Source: Oscillospiraceae bacterium (GTDB lineage: Bacteria; Bacillota; Clostridia; Oscillospirales; Ruminococcaceae). From it: 28,200 nt of DNA. This document shows, in pieces, positions 7,423 through 14,413 of the stretch (its first letter is position 1; the number at the start of each line of letters is the position of its first letter). The stretch covers positions 1-28,200 of the forward strand of contig SFLS01000016.1 of NCBI GenBank assembly GCA_004554485.1, written 5' to 3'. Below the pieces are notes generated by a model. That model did no database searches and was not told where the DNA came from. It worked only from the letters and a program-made list of their open reading frames with translations. The translations under genes and the position numbers were made by a program.

Positions 7423-8328
7423 CTACGCTTCCAGCAGCCGGATATAATGGTTCGCTTCCCGCAGGACATGGTCGGCCAGCAGCGGCAGAATGATGGAACG
7501 GATCTTGCAGGCTTCGATCCCTTCCACGCCGGCCCGCTTAAAGTCGCGGAATTTCCGGGTGAGCGCCAGCGTGTTGCCACGGCACATGGCGGCGTCATTG
7601 GCGGCGGCGGAAGTCTCCAGCAGGCGCCTATAGCTTTCGGCAAAATCGTCCGCCGTATCAACGAGGGCCTCCTCACCGGGGTCAAGCAGGCCGCGGATGA
7701 ACAGGGCGTGCTCCATCATGATCTGGTTCCAGAACAGCTCGCTGTCACGCAGCTCCTCGCGGCGGCATCGGCTCATGCCCTCCAGCCGCATCAAATGCTC
7801 GCGGTACAGGCGGGCTTCCCGCAGAATGTGCCTGATGAGCAGCGGATAGTTGGCGGTAAACACGCGGCACGAATCGACCTGGCTTAAAAGCCGTTCCTTA
7901 AAGGCAATGATAGCGTTCACCAGCTGCAGCCCCTCCCGGTTCAGCTGCCGCACCTGGCACAGAAGCTGCTGAGAAACGCGCGGGCCACCTTCGCCACGGC
8001 AGCTCTCCAGCTTTTCTGTCCGTGCGGTCAGTTCACGGTCGATGGGAATCCCGGTAAGGCATTGGGTTTTCTGTTCGGCGCAGTCGGTAAACTCGGTAAA
8101 GAATTCTCCGGCATCCAGAACACAGCGGCGCAGGGTGCAGTTGCTCAGCGTGATAGCGCGGGCAAGCAGCGCCTCAAATTCCCGCATTAGCCGCTCGCTT
8201 TCCCGGGCCAAGGCCGCGTTGGGCGGCAGAAAGCCGGCCTTCAAAAAGAAGGCATGCTCTTTCATGATCCGCGCAAAAAACAGGTGCAGCTCCAGGGAAC
8301 TTACCATATAATCCTGGGTTCTGTCCAT
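7423..8328 (-). CDS. DUF2935 protein, two hemerythrin/ferritin-like helical domains
   Basis: The 301-residue product is all helical and internally duplicated: ELHLFFARIMKEHAFFLKAGF near residue 13 is echoed by SELFWNQIMMEHALFIRGLLDP near residue 200. The repeated E/H pattern (KEH, MEH) resembles metal ligands of four-helix-bundle proteins, and the whole matches the DUF2935 family of Bacilli and Clostridia. Metal binding is inferred and the role is unknown. ATG 8328 is chosen over a start seven codons upstream because GGAG (8339-8336) lies 7 bases before it. The gene stands alone with its own promoter and converges on the EamA gene. Confidence 0.85.
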   Translation of the reverse strand: MDRTQDYMVSSLELHLFFARIMKEHAFFLKAGFLPPNAALARESERLMREFEALLARAITLSNCTLRRCVLDAGEFFTEFTDCAEQKTQCLTGIPIDRELTARTEKLESCRGEGGPRVSQQLLCQVRQLNREGLQLVNAIIAFKERLLSQVDSCRVFTANYPLLIRHILREARLYREHLMRLEGMSRCRREELRDSELFWNQIMMEHALFIRGLLDPGEEALVDTADDFAESYRRLLETSAAANDAAMCRGNTLALTRKFRDFKRAGVEGIEACKIRSIILPLLADHVLREANHYIRLLEA

Positions 8329-8354
8329 GTGCAATCTCCTCCCCGTCACGATCT

Positions 8355-8384
8355 ATTGTAAAACAATCTATGCCGGGAAGGCAA
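8355..8384 (-). promoter_or_regulatory. Sigma-A promoter with an overlapping palindrome (DUF2935 gene)
   Basis: TTGCCT (8384-8379) and TACAAT (8360-8355) are 18 bases apart on the minus strand. A perfect palindrome ATTGT-AAA-ACAAT (8355-8367) covers the -10 element and could be an operator. Confidence 0.6.
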
Positions 8385-8459
8385 AACCGGTTCGGCGGAA
8401 CAATGCCGGATGATAGATTGCAGATGAGGCCTATACTTATGTAATCACATCCGCATATA

Positions 8460-8486
8460 ACAAAAGAGCAGACCTAAAGCCTGCTC
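8460..8486 (-). terminator. Weak second terminator downstream of the tRNA genes
   Basis: GAGCAG (8466-8471) pairs with CTGCTC (8481-8486); read on the minus strand it is followed by TTTTG. It is a backup behind the stronger hairpin at 8521-8560. Confidence 0.45.
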
Positions 8487-8513
8487 CACAACAAACGCAA
8501 GAAACCAACAAAT

Positions 8514-8560
8514 ACAAAAAATCGAGTGTTCATAACTCAAATCCGTTATGAACACTCGAT
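8514..8560 (-). terminator. Terminator of tRNA-Pro
   Basis: A perfect 16-bp stem (8521-8536 with 8545-8560, arms ATCGAGTGTTCATAAC and its complement) closes an 8-base loop and is followed on the minus strand by a T run at 8520-8515. Confidence 0.92.
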
Positions 8561-8561
8561 A

Positions 8562-8638
8562 TGGTCGGGATGACAGGATTTGAACCTGCGACCTCTGCGT
8601 CCCGAACGCAGCGCTCTACCAAGCTGAGCCACATCCCG
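8562..8638 (-). tRNA. tRNA-Pro (anticodon CGG)
   Basis: The minus strand gives a full cloverleaf: acceptor CGGGATG/CATCCCG, a D arm with TTGGTAGAGC, an anticodon loop TTCGGGA flanked by CTGCG/CGCAG, a T arm GCAGGTTCAAATCCTGT, discriminator A and an encoded CCA (8564-8562). The anticodon CGG reads proline codon CCG. Confidence 0.97.
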
Positions 8639-8642
8639 TTGG

Positions 8643-8671
8643 AAAAACCCTCGCTGCTAAAACGGCGAGGG
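8643..8671 (-). terminator. Terminator of tRNA-Gln
   Basis: CCCTCGC (8648-8654) pairs with GCGAGGG (8665-8671); on the minus strand it is followed by TTTTT (8647-8643). It sits between the two tRNA genes, so tRNA-Pro needs readthrough or a promoter of its own. Confidence 0.85.
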
Positions 8672-8677
8672 TCCAGG

Positions 8678-8751
8678 TGGTTGCCCGACTAGGATTCGAA
8701 CCCAGACAAACAGAGTCAGAGTCTGTCGTGCTACCTTTACACAATCGGGCA
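8678..8751 (-). tRNA. tRNA-Gln (anticodon CTG)
   Basis: The minus strand gives acceptor TGCCCGA/TCGGGCA, D arm GTGT...GCAC, anticodon stem ACAGA/TCTGT around loop CTCTGAC, a T arm with GGTTCGAATCC, discriminator A and an encoded CCA (8680-8678). The anticodon CTG reads CAG. Confidence 0.97.
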
Positions 8752-8766
8752 ATAGCAACATGAATT

Positions 8767-8794
8767 ATTATAACGATTCCCCGGTAAAAGTCAA
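8767..8794 (-). promoter_or_regulatory. Strong sigma-A promoter of the tRNA genes
   Basis: TTGACT (8794-8789) and a perfect TATAAT (8772-8767) are 16 bases apart on the minus strand, about 16 bases before the tRNA-Gln 5' end. Confidence 0.85.
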
Positions 8795-8848
8795 GCCTTA
8801 TTGCGAAAAAACAGCGTTTATTTTTTCGACAGCGGCGTCACCCGCCGG

Positions 8849-8877
8849 GAATATTCGTAAGAGCGCGCGGAAAAATA
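8849..8877 (+). promoter_or_regulatory. Possible forespore-type promoter of the 8921 gene
   Basis: GAATA (8849-8853), 14 bases, then CGGAAAAATA (8868-8877) fits the sigma-F -10 pattern at eight of ten positions. The spacing equals that seen before spoIIR in this window. No sigma-A promoter is obvious on this strand. Confidence 0.35.
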
Positions 8878-8920
8878 GCAGAACGAAAAATGATTTTTTG
8901 CAAAAGGGGTGTGAGGGAAA

Positions 8921-9418
8921 ATGGCGGCTGCGGTGCGGGTGGCGGTTCTGGGTCGGGTACAGGACCCTTACCGGCGCAGTCTGAACCACTGGCTCGGCGG
9001 GCAGCCGGGCCTGACGCTGTGGCCGTGCGTGGGGCGGGACGGCCTGATGCCGCAGATCGTGGCGGCCAGTCCGCAGATCACGGGTGCGGTGGATATCACG
9101 CTGACGGCGGAAACGGTATTTCTGTTTGGCAGCGACTGTCTGCCGGCCGCCCGGGCAGCCGCCCAGAATCGCTGCCAGCCGCTGGAATACGGCTTTTCCC
9201 GGCGGGATACCCTGACGCTGAGCAGCCTGGACGACCGGCAGGCGGTGGTGGCGCTGCAGCGTCCGCTGCGCCGGCTGGACGGCAGCTGGCTGGAGCCGCA
9301 GGAATGGGTGTTGCAGCTGACGGTGCCCGCCCGCCCCGAGCTCTTGCTGAGCCAGGCGGCCATCCTGCTGACGGCGGGGCTGCCGCTGCCGCAGCATGGA
9401 GAAAAGTTCCTGTTATAA
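8921..9418 (+). CDS. Unknown 165-residue protein
   Basis: The product is not recognised. It has no signal peptide or membrane helix, is rich in Leu, Arg, Pro and Gln, and looks like a compact alpha/beta protein opening with a strand (VRVAVLGRV). A GTGAGGGAAA site stands just before ATG 8921. Codon use and third-position GC match the neighbours, which supports it as real. It ends 63 bases before the SASP gene, and both have candidate forespore promoters, so a sporulation role is possible but only inferred. Confidence 0.7.
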   Translation: MAAAVRVAVLGRVQDPYRRSLNHWLGGQPGLTLWPCVGRDGLMPQIVAASPQITGAVDITLTAETVFLFGSDCLPAARAAAQNRCQPLEYGFSRRDTLTLSSLDDRQAVVALQRPLRRLDGSWLEPQEWVLQLTVPARPELLLSQAAILLTAGLPLPQHGEKFLL

Positions 9419-9441
9419 GGGCGAAAAGAGGGCGCAGAATA
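9413..9441 (+). promoter_or_regulatory. Possible forespore-type promoter of the SASP gene
   Basis: TTATA (9413-9417), 14 bases, then GCGCAGAATA (9432-9441) is a moderate match to the sigma-F/sigma-G pattern (CAGAATA against CATnHTA). SASP genes are sigma-G targets in Bacillus. The call rests partly on that expectation. Confidence 0.35.
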
Positions 9442-9481
9442 GAAAATGCAAACGCCAAACCATGAAAGAGAGGAAAAAATC

Positions 9482-9664
9482 ATGTCTAACAAGAAAGCCA
9501 AGGAAGCACTGAGCCAGATGAAGCAGGAAGCTGCCAACACCGTAGGCGTTAACCTGAAGCAGGGTTACAACGGCGATATCACCGCCCGCCAGGCCGGTTC
9601 CATCGGCGGCGAGATGGTCAAGCGCATGATCGAGAGCTACGAGAACGGCCAGTCTGCCAAGTAA
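9482..9664 (+). CDS. Small acid-soluble spore protein, alpha/beta type
   Basis: The 60-residue protein belongs to the DNA-binding SASPs that coat spore DNA and protect it from UV and heat. Both family blocks are present: ALSQMKQEAANTVGVNLKQG (residues 8-27) and ARQAGSIGGEMVKRMIESYE (residues 35-54). The germination-protease site would be at the QE/AA junction near residue 16, where Bacillus proteins usually read E-I/F-A. ATG 9482 is preferred over one 12 codons upstream because GAGAGGA (about 9468-9474) lies 7-8 bases before it and the family begins here. A clear terminator follows, so it is monocistronic. Confidence 0.95.
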   Translation: MSNKKAKEALSQMKQEAANTVGVNLKQGYNGDITARQAGSIGGEMVKRMIESYENGQSAK

Positions 9665-9684
9665 AAATCAAATTCCCAAAAAGT

Positions 9685-9720
9685 CCGCGGCTCTGCATTT
9701 TGCAGGGCTGCGGCGTTTTT
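9685..9720 (+). terminator. Terminator of the SASP gene
   Basis: A 12-bp stem (9685-9696 with 9702-9713, two G-T pairs) closes a 5-base loop and is followed by CGTTTTT. Confidence 0.88.
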
Positions 9721-9790
9721 GCGCTTTTCGGGGGCATGCCGGGGCATAGAATAAGCAATTGCGCCCAGCAGATTTTTTTGGGAGAAAACC

Positions 9791-9819
9791 TTGCGGGAGC
9801 GAAGAATCCTTGGTAGAAT
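9791..9819 (+). promoter_or_regulatory. Sigma-A promoter with extended -10 (9886 operon)
   Basis: TTGCGG (9791-9796) and TAGAAT (9814-9819) are 17 bases apart and TG precedes the -10 by one base. The first gene starts 66 bases downstream. Confidence 0.75.
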
Positions 9820-9885
9820 GGAGGCAGGAACTTATTGTTATTCCTGAATACGGTTCGGACAAATGTGTGAAAAGGAGCGACGAAT

Positions 9886-10587
9886 ATGGCAGAAAAGAAG
9901 AATGTCAAGCGCGAATTTGTGGAGGCTTCCACCGGCAAAACGGGCAGCCGCCCTGCGGTAGTGACCGCCGCCAATAAAAAAAGCGCCACCACCAAGCGGA
10001 TTGTGGCCGTAGTGCTGTGGGTATTGGCGCTGGCGGCCGAAGTGGGGGCGATCCTGATGCTGAACGGCAGATGGTACATACCGGAGGAGCAGAAGCTGTA
10101 CTGGCTCATCGGCGCGCTGGCGGTCGATCTGATTCTGGTGATCATCGGCAGCCAGCTGTGGAAAAAGTCCAACCGGCTGGACCCCGCCAGCAAAGCCAGC
10201 AAGGTCAAGTTCTTCCTGTGGAACAACATGGGGCTGATCGCTTCCGTCATCTGCTTCCTGCCGCTGATCATCCTGCTGCTGGCCAACAAGGACTTGGACG
10301 GCAAAACCAAAAAGATCGCTACCGTCGTGGCGGTTATTGCACTTATTATTGCCTCGCTGTTCTCCATCGATTTTGACCCCGTTTCCGCCGAGGATCTGGC
10401 AGAGGCCCAGCAGACGGTAGGGACCGGCTCGGTATACTGGACCCGTTTCGGCAAGAGCTATCACCTGGATCCGGACTGCCATACCCTGCAGAATTCCGCC
10501 GTCGTCTACCAGGGCACCATCGAGGAGGCCTTTGAAGCCAACCGCACCGACCCCTGTGACTTCTGCGCGCAGGAACAGGCGGGTTGA
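9886..10587 (+). CDS. Membrane protein with a C-terminal Ada-like zinc-binding motif
   Basis: The 233-residue product has a basic N-terminal tail (1-37), then four hydrophobic helices (about 38-58, 64-85, 105-128, 143-163). After them comes a soluble tail with YHLDPDCHTLQ and then DPCDFC, preceded by an aromatic strand (VYWTRFGK). This H/C...C-x2-C layout resembles the small metal-binding domain of the Ada N-terminus type, often attached to surface proteins; zinc binding is inferred. AAAGGAGC (9870-9877) precedes ATG 9886 by 8 bases. The DUF937 gene follows after 26 bases, so the two are an operon. Confidence 0.8.
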   Translation: MAEKKNVKREFVEASTGKTGSRPAVVTAANKKSATTKRIVAVVLWVLALAAEVGAILMLNGRWYIPEEQKLYWLIGALAVDLILVIIGSQLWKKSNRLDPASKASKVKFFLWNNMGLIASVICFLPLIILLLANKDLDGKTKKIATVVAVIALIIASLFSIDFDPVSAEDLAEAQQTVGTGSVYWTRFGKSYHLDPDCHTLQNSAVVYQGTIEEAFEANRTDPCDFCAQEQAG

Positions 10588-10613
10588 TCTGATAACGGAA
10601 AGGAGCACAGACG

Positions 10614-11390
10614 ATGAATATAACTGATCTGCTTTCCGGCAGCGTGATTTCCTCCATTGCCGAAAGCACCGGCGCCACAGAAAAGGATACCGCCAGCGTG
10701 TTGGCCAACGCCCTGCCCACGCTGGTCAGCGCCATGGCCTCGAACGCCTCCACCAAGGATGGGGCGGATTCCCTGGCGGCGGCGCTGGACCACCACACCA
10801 CCTCCTCCGGCCTGAGTGCGCTGCTGCAGAATGTGGATACCGAGGACGGCGCCAAGATTCTGGGCAAGATCCTGGGCGGACAGAATGAAACCGTGCAGAA
10901 CGCGGTAGCCAAAAAAAGCGGAGCCAGCCGTCTGGATACCTCCAAAATCCTGGCGATGGCGGCGCCGCTGCTGCTTTCCGCATTGGGCAGCCAAAAGAAA
11001 AAGACCAAAACCGGCGCAGAGGGGTTGAGCGCCTTGCTGACCGGCCTGCTGGGTGGCGGCGAGGAGGATGCCGATGACGGCAGCACCCTGCTTTCGCTGG
11101 CGGGCAGTCTGTTGGGCGGCGGCAGCAAATCGGGGAGCAGCTCCGATGTGCTGACCTCCCTGGCGGGCAGCCTGCTGGGGGATGTTCTGACCGGCGGCTC
11201 CGGCAAAAAATCCACCGCCAAAAAGTCTTCCTCGGCAAAGAAAACTGCGGCCAAAAAGACCTCGACCGCCAAAAAGTCAACGACAGCCAAAAAAACCACC
11301 ACAGCCAAAAAGAAATCCACCACCCAGAATGACGACGCGGCCGAGCTGTTGGGCAGCGTGCTGGGCAGCCTGCTGGGCGGCAAAAAGTGA
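10614..11390 (+). CDS. DUF937 protein with a lysine-rich, histone-H1-like tail
   Basis: Residues 1-135 match the helical DUF937 family (repeated ILGKILGG, LLSALGSQ, LSALLTGLLGGG stretches). Residues 150-195 hold further LAGSLLGG repeats. Residues 197-238 consist of AKK(S/T) repeats, such as STAKKSSSAKKTAAKK, and are strongly basic. The last 20 residues return to LLGSVLGSLLGG. Similar KKxAK tails bind DNA in bacterial H1-like proteins and in some HU proteins, but DNA binding here is only inferred. AAAGGAGC precedes ATG 10614. It is second in an operon with the 9886 membrane protein. Confidence 0.85.
   Translation: MNITDLLSGSVISSIAESTGATEKDTASVLANALPTLVSAMASNASTKDGADSLAAALDHHTTSSGLSALLQNVDTEDGAKILGKILGGQNETVQNAVAKKSGASRLDTSKILAMAAPLLLSALGSQKKKTKTGAEGLSALLTGLLGGGEEDADDGSTLLSLAGSLLGGGSKSGSSSDVLTSLAGSLLGDVLTGGSGKKSTAKKSSSAKKTAAKKTSTAKKSTTAKKTTTAKKKSTTQNDDAAELLGSVLGSLLGGKK
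11204..11325 (+). repeat. In-gene repeat coding for AKK(S/T) units
   Basis: About seven imperfect copies of a 12-18 base unit built on ACCGCCAAAAAG code for the basic tail of the DUF937 protein. A-rich lysine codons make it stand out from the GC-rich surroundings; copy number may vary between strains. Confidence 0.75.
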
Positions 11391-11416
11391 TTCCCGCACT
11401 ACAACATAACAAAGGA

Positions 11417-11455
11417 AAAGATCCTCCCGCACCCAATCGGTGCGGGGGGATCTTT
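11417..11455. terminator. Terminator after the DUF937 gene
   Basis: A 17-bp stem with one mismatch (11417-11433 with 11439-11455) closes a 5-base loop. A-rich and T-rich flanks allow use from both sides. Confidence 0.85.
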
Positions 11456-11492
11456 GGTTGTGTTCAAACAGAAGAAAAAACGCCTGCCAAAG

Positions 11493-11525
11493 AAAAAGCC
11501 CTCCGCATCGCAGGATGCGGAGGGC
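11493..11525 (-). terminator. Terminator of the tfoX/spoIID-like operon
   Basis: GCCCTCCGCATC (11498-11509) pairs perfectly with GATGCGGAGGGC (11514-11525); on the minus strand TTTTT follows at 11497-11493. A further outer pairing (GGCGTT at 11531-11536 with AACGCC at 11479-11484) may extend it. Confidence 0.85.
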
Positions 11526-11534
11526 GGCAAGGCG

Positions 11535-11846
11535 TTATTTCTTTTTGCGGGCAGGGGGAACCTCGGCAGCCAGCGCGGCAAAGAGAGCGGCGAGCCAGGC
11601 GGGTTCGGCGGGCAGCGGGAGATGCAGCATCAGCTTAGCGCCGGGGTAGGGGAGCCGGTATTCCGCCTGCGGCAGCAGCCGGCGGGCGGCGGGCAGATCC
11701 TTCACCAGTACCCGGCCGTCATAAATGCCGCCGATGACCCTGCCTTCATAATAAAGGATGTATTCCCCCATCATGGCGCGGCAGCAAGCCCCTTCCACCG
11801 TGCCGAGTTGTGCCCAAAGGAAGGCAAACTGCTCCTTGGTGGTCAT
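11535..11846 (-). CDS. TfoX/Sxy N-terminal-domain protein
   Basis: The 103-residue protein is essentially one TfoX N-terminal domain: RAMMGEYILYYEGRVIGGIYDGRVLVK (residues 23-49) and a YPGAKLML stretch near 67 are typical. TfoX/Sxy is a competence co-activator in Gammaproteobacteria, but lone N-domains in Firmicutes have no established role, so no competence function is claimed. The C-terminus is basic (ARKKK). AAGGAGG (11860-11854) lies 7 bases before ATG 11846 and almost touches the stop of the upstream gene, so both are one operon. Confidence 0.85.
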   Translation of the reverse strand: MTTKEQFAFLWAQLGTVEGACCRAMMGEYILYYEGRVIGGIYDGRVLVKDLPAARRLLPQAEYRLPYPGAKLMLHLPLPAEPAWLAALFAALAAEVPPARKKK

Positions 11847-11860
11847 GGCGCGGCCTCCTT

Positions 11861-13093
11861 TCAGGCAACGGTGGTGCCGGGATAGTAGTAGGTAAGGATC
11901 TGTTTATAATCCCAGCCCTGCTTGGCATACAGGTTGGAGCCGGTCTGGCTCATGCCGACGCCGTGGCCATAGCCGTAGGTAGTAAAGGTAAAGGTGCGGC
12001 TGGAAGCATCGTAGCTGATATCAAAGGCGTGGGAGCGCAGCCCCAGGATATTTTCACGAATTTTTCGGCCGGTGGTGGTGGTATTGCCCACCCGTACCTC
12101 CCCGACATACAGCCCGTCGGTGCGGCTCAGGATCTCCAGCCAGCCGGCGGGGTCGTCATTGACGGGGTCCAGCCCGGCGTTCAAATAGGCATTCATCCGG
12201 GCGGCAAGGTCCTCGGCAGAAAACGACTTGGTCTGCTGGTAGGAGGACCAGCTGCTGGTGTAGCCGATATCGATGGAGGAATCCACCGAAACAAGATAAG
12301 GGTACTGGGTGGTGCCCCAGACGCTTTGCGCCGTGGTGGTCACGCCGGCGCTGATGGAAAAATAGGTGCAGTTGGCATACCGGCCGTTATAATAGACGGC
12401 CTGTCCCAGCACCTCCTTCACGCACTGCTTGACCCGGTCGCCGGGGGTGGTGGTGCTCAGCCGCAGCGTCGGGGCGGCGTCCAGGTATTCGTTGTAGTAC
12501 TTGATGTAGCTGTAGGAGGCGACGGCCATCGCCTTGGTGGATTCGATTTCGGTGGTATTACCCACTTCGTTCTGCACCACGCGGCAGAGGATCTCGTAGA
12601 CATCCCCGGTCACCAGGGTGCTGCCGTCCCTTACGGTCAGCTGCTCCGTCGAGGGGGCCGGCTCCGGCGTTGGGCCAGGTTTCGGTTCGGGGTCAGGCTC
12701 CGGTTCGGGGTCAGGTTTCGGTTCGGGCTGAGGTTCGGGGTCGGGCTGCGGGTTGGGCTCTGGTTCCTGCGCATAGGCGGGCGGAGCCTGCTCCGGCTGC
12801 TTGCCGGGCTGCTGTTCCGGCTCCTTTTCCGGCGAAGCCGGCTGCTGCTCCGGCTCCTTTGCGGGCGTGGTGCCGTCATTTGGCGCAGGATCCGCCGTGG
12901 GCTGTCCGGTGGTGCTGCCCGTCGGGTCATTCTCCTCCGGAGGGACCTCGTTCTGCGGGATATGTTCCCAATCCGGCAGCAGGGCCCGGCCGCTTTGTAT
13001 CGTGGGGACGGCCGGACCGGCGGGTTCGCTGCCGCAGGCGGCAAGCATCAGAATAGCCAGCAGGGCAGCCAGTAGGCGGACGGCCTTGAACAT
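11861..13093 (-). CDS. SpoIID/LytB-domain lipoprotein with a Pro-Glu-rich spacer
   Basis: SpoIID-family proteins are lytic transglycosylases that act on denuded peptidoglycan. This 410-residue protein has a signal peptide with lipobox LMLAAC (lipidated C20), a Pro/Glu-rich low-complexity spacer (about 75-150) and a C-terminal SpoIID/LytB domain (about 155-410). The domain keeps EILCRVVQNEVGNTTEIES, where Glu in NEVG is the likely catalytic acid, AVASYSYIKYY, and the closing YGYGHGVGMSQTGS. True engulfment SpoIID has an N-terminal membrane helix, not a lipid anchor and spacer, so this may be a paralogue. A sigma-A-like promoter (not sigma-E) precedes it. AAAGGAG (13109-13103) precedes ATG 13093 by 9 bases. 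Confidence 0.85.
   Translation of the reverse strand: MFKAVRLLAALLAILMLAACGSEPAGPAVPTIQSGRALLPDWEHIPQNEVPPEENDPTGSTTGQPTADPAPNDGTTPAKEPEQQPASPEKEPEQQPGKQPEQAPPAYAQEPEPNPQPDPEPQPEPKPDPEPEPDPEPKPGPTPEPAPSTEQLTVRDGSTLVTGDVYEILCRVVQNEVGNTTEIESTKAMAVASYSYIKYYNEYLDAAPTLRLSTTTPGDRVKQCVKEVLGQAVYYNGRYANCTYFSISAGVTTTAQSVWGTTQYPYLVSVDSSIDIGYTSSWSSYQQTKSFSAEDLAARMNAYLNAGLDPVNDDPAGWLEILSRTDGLYVGEVRVGNTTTTGRKIRENILGLRSHAFDISYDASSRTFTFTTYGYGHGVGMSQTGSNLYAKQGWDYKQILTYYYPGTTVA
12660..12770 (-). repeat. Minisatellite coding for PEP/PDPE repeats
   Basis: Tandem degenerate 12-18 base units such as GGTTCGGGGTCAGGCTCC (plus-strand form) code for the Pro-Glu/Asp-rich spacer of the lipoprotein. A second related repeat (about 12790-12865) codes for EPEQQP units. 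Such tracts change length easily. Confidence 0.8.
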
Positions 13094-13162
13094 GGCGGGT
13101 CAGCTCCTTTCCGGAAAAATCCATACGCAGGGACAGGTCGTTTTCTGTCTCTTTTCGGGACT

Positions 13163-13191
13163 ATTATATATAAAACGTGGGTCTTTGTCTA
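13163..13191 (-). promoter_or_regulatory. Sigma-A-type promoter of the SpoIID-like gene
   Basis: TAGACA (13191-13186) and a perfect TATAAT (13168-13163) are 17 bases apart on the minus strand, leaving a leader of about 60 bases. Confidence 0.75.
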
Positions 13192-13225
13192 CCGGCGGGA
13201 TATGAACAAAGCATGAAAATGCGGT

Positions 13226-13255
13226 GAAAAACGCCCCGACCGGGCGGTCGGGGCG
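13226..13255 (-). terminator. Terminator of fba
   Basis: CGCCCCGACC (13232-13241) pairs with GGTCGGGGCG (13246-13255); on the minus strand a TTTTT run (13231-13227) follows. Confidence 0.9.
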
Positions 13256-13270
13256 CGGAAAGCGGACAGA

Positions 13271-14206
13271 TCAGGCTTTGCCGGAGCAGCCCAAAACATC
13301 GTGCATCTTGTGACGGACCAGCTCCCGGATATGATCGCGGGCGGGGGTAAGGTACTGCCGGGGATCAAAGTGATCGGGATGCTCGGCCATATGCTGGCGG
13401 ATCGCGGCGGTCATGGCCAGACGCAGGTCACTGTCGATATTGATCTTGCAGACGGCCATTTCGGCGGCCTGACGCAGCATCTCCTCGGGAATGCCGATGG
13501 CGTCGGGCATCCTGCCGCCAAAGCGGTTTACCGTTTCCACATCGGCCTGGATGACCGAGGAAGCGCCGTGCAGGACGATGGGGAACCCGGGCAGACGGCG
13601 GCTGACCTCCTCCAGAATGTCAAAGCGAAGCTGGGGCTTCTGACCGGGTTTGAACTTGTAGGCGCCGTGGCTGGTGCCGATGGCGATGGCCAAAGAATCC
13701 ACGCCGGTACGGGAAACGAATTCCTCCACCTCGGCAGGGTTGGTGAACTGGGCGTCCGCCTCCGAAACGTTGACGGCGTCTTCAATGCCGGCCAGCTTAC
13801 CAAGCTCGCCCTCTACCATCACACCGCGCTCGTGCGCATATTCCACCACCTTGCGGGTGACGGCGATGTTGTCCTCAAAGCTGAACTTGGAGCCGTCGAT
13901 CATCACGGAGGTGAATCCGCCGTCAATGCAGTCCTTGCAGATCTCAAAGCCGTCGCCATGGTCCAGATGCAGCGCAATGGGAACGGTGGTATCGGCTACG
14001 GCCGCCTCCACCAGCTTGACCAGATAAATGTGCTTGGCATATTTGCGGGCGCCGGCCGAAACCTGCAGAATGACGGGAGCCTGTTCCAGCTGGGCAGCTT
14101 CGGTAATAGCCTGCACGATCTCCATATTGTTGACGTTGAAAGCGCCTATGGCGTAGCCGCCCTGATAGGCTTTTTGGAACATATCTTTCGTGGTAACCAG
14201 TGGCAT
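13271..14206 (-). CDS. fba: Fructose-bisphosphate aldolase, class II
   Basis: This zinc enzyme cleaves fructose-1,6-bisphosphate to glyceraldehyde-3-phosphate and dihydroxyacetone phosphate in glycolysis. The 311-residue protein has the class II order: GAFNVNNMEIVQA (residues 21-33), the HLDHGD motif with catalytic D82 and zinc ligand H83, VEGELG near 132, GTSHGAYK and VLHGASS with the other histidine ligands, and KINIDSDLR near the end. The length suits the bacterial class IIB group. AGGAGG lies just upstream of ATG 14206. The gene is monocistronic, with its own promoter and terminator. Confidence 0.96.
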   Translation of the reverse strand: MPLVTTKDMFQKAYQGGYAIGAFNVNNMEIVQAITEAAQLEQAPVILQVSAGARKYAKHIYLVKLVEAAVADTTVPIALHLDHGDGFEICKDCIDGGFTSVMIDGSKFSFEDNIAVTRKVVEYAHERGVMVEGELGKLAGIEDAVNVSEADAQFTNPAEVEEFVSRTGVDSLAIAIGTSHGAYKFKPGQKPQLRFDILEEVSRRLPGFPIVLHGASSVIQADVETVNRFGGRMPDAIGIPEEMLRQAAEMAVCKINIDSDLRLAMTAAIRQHMAEHPDHFDPRQYLTPARDHIRELVRHKMHDVLGCSGKA

Positions 14207-14251
14207 ATTGAGTTTCCTCCTTTGTGATTTGGGACTGTTCCGGATGGTCTC

Positions 14252-14280
14252 ATTGTAGCAATTTTGCCCGGTAAATGCAA
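14252..14280 (-). promoter_or_regulatory. Sigma-A promoter of fba
   Basis: TTGCAT (14280-14275) and TACAAT (14257-14252) are 17 bases apart on the minus strand. Confidence 0.7.
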
Positions 14281-14413
14281 TGGGATACGGTAAAATAGCA
14301 GCAGATTTTGTGAAAATAATAACATAATTTAAAAAAGCAGACGCTTTGTAGAAAAACGCAAAAGCGTTGTCAAGGGATCAAAACTTTTCGTAGTACCCAT
14401 TTTTTTACACTTA

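Noticed and set aside
11810..13075. A 421-codon plus-strand frame opposite the SpoIID-like gene
   Set aside because: Shadow frame; the arginine-phenylalanine-glycine repeats are the complement of the PEP minisatellite.
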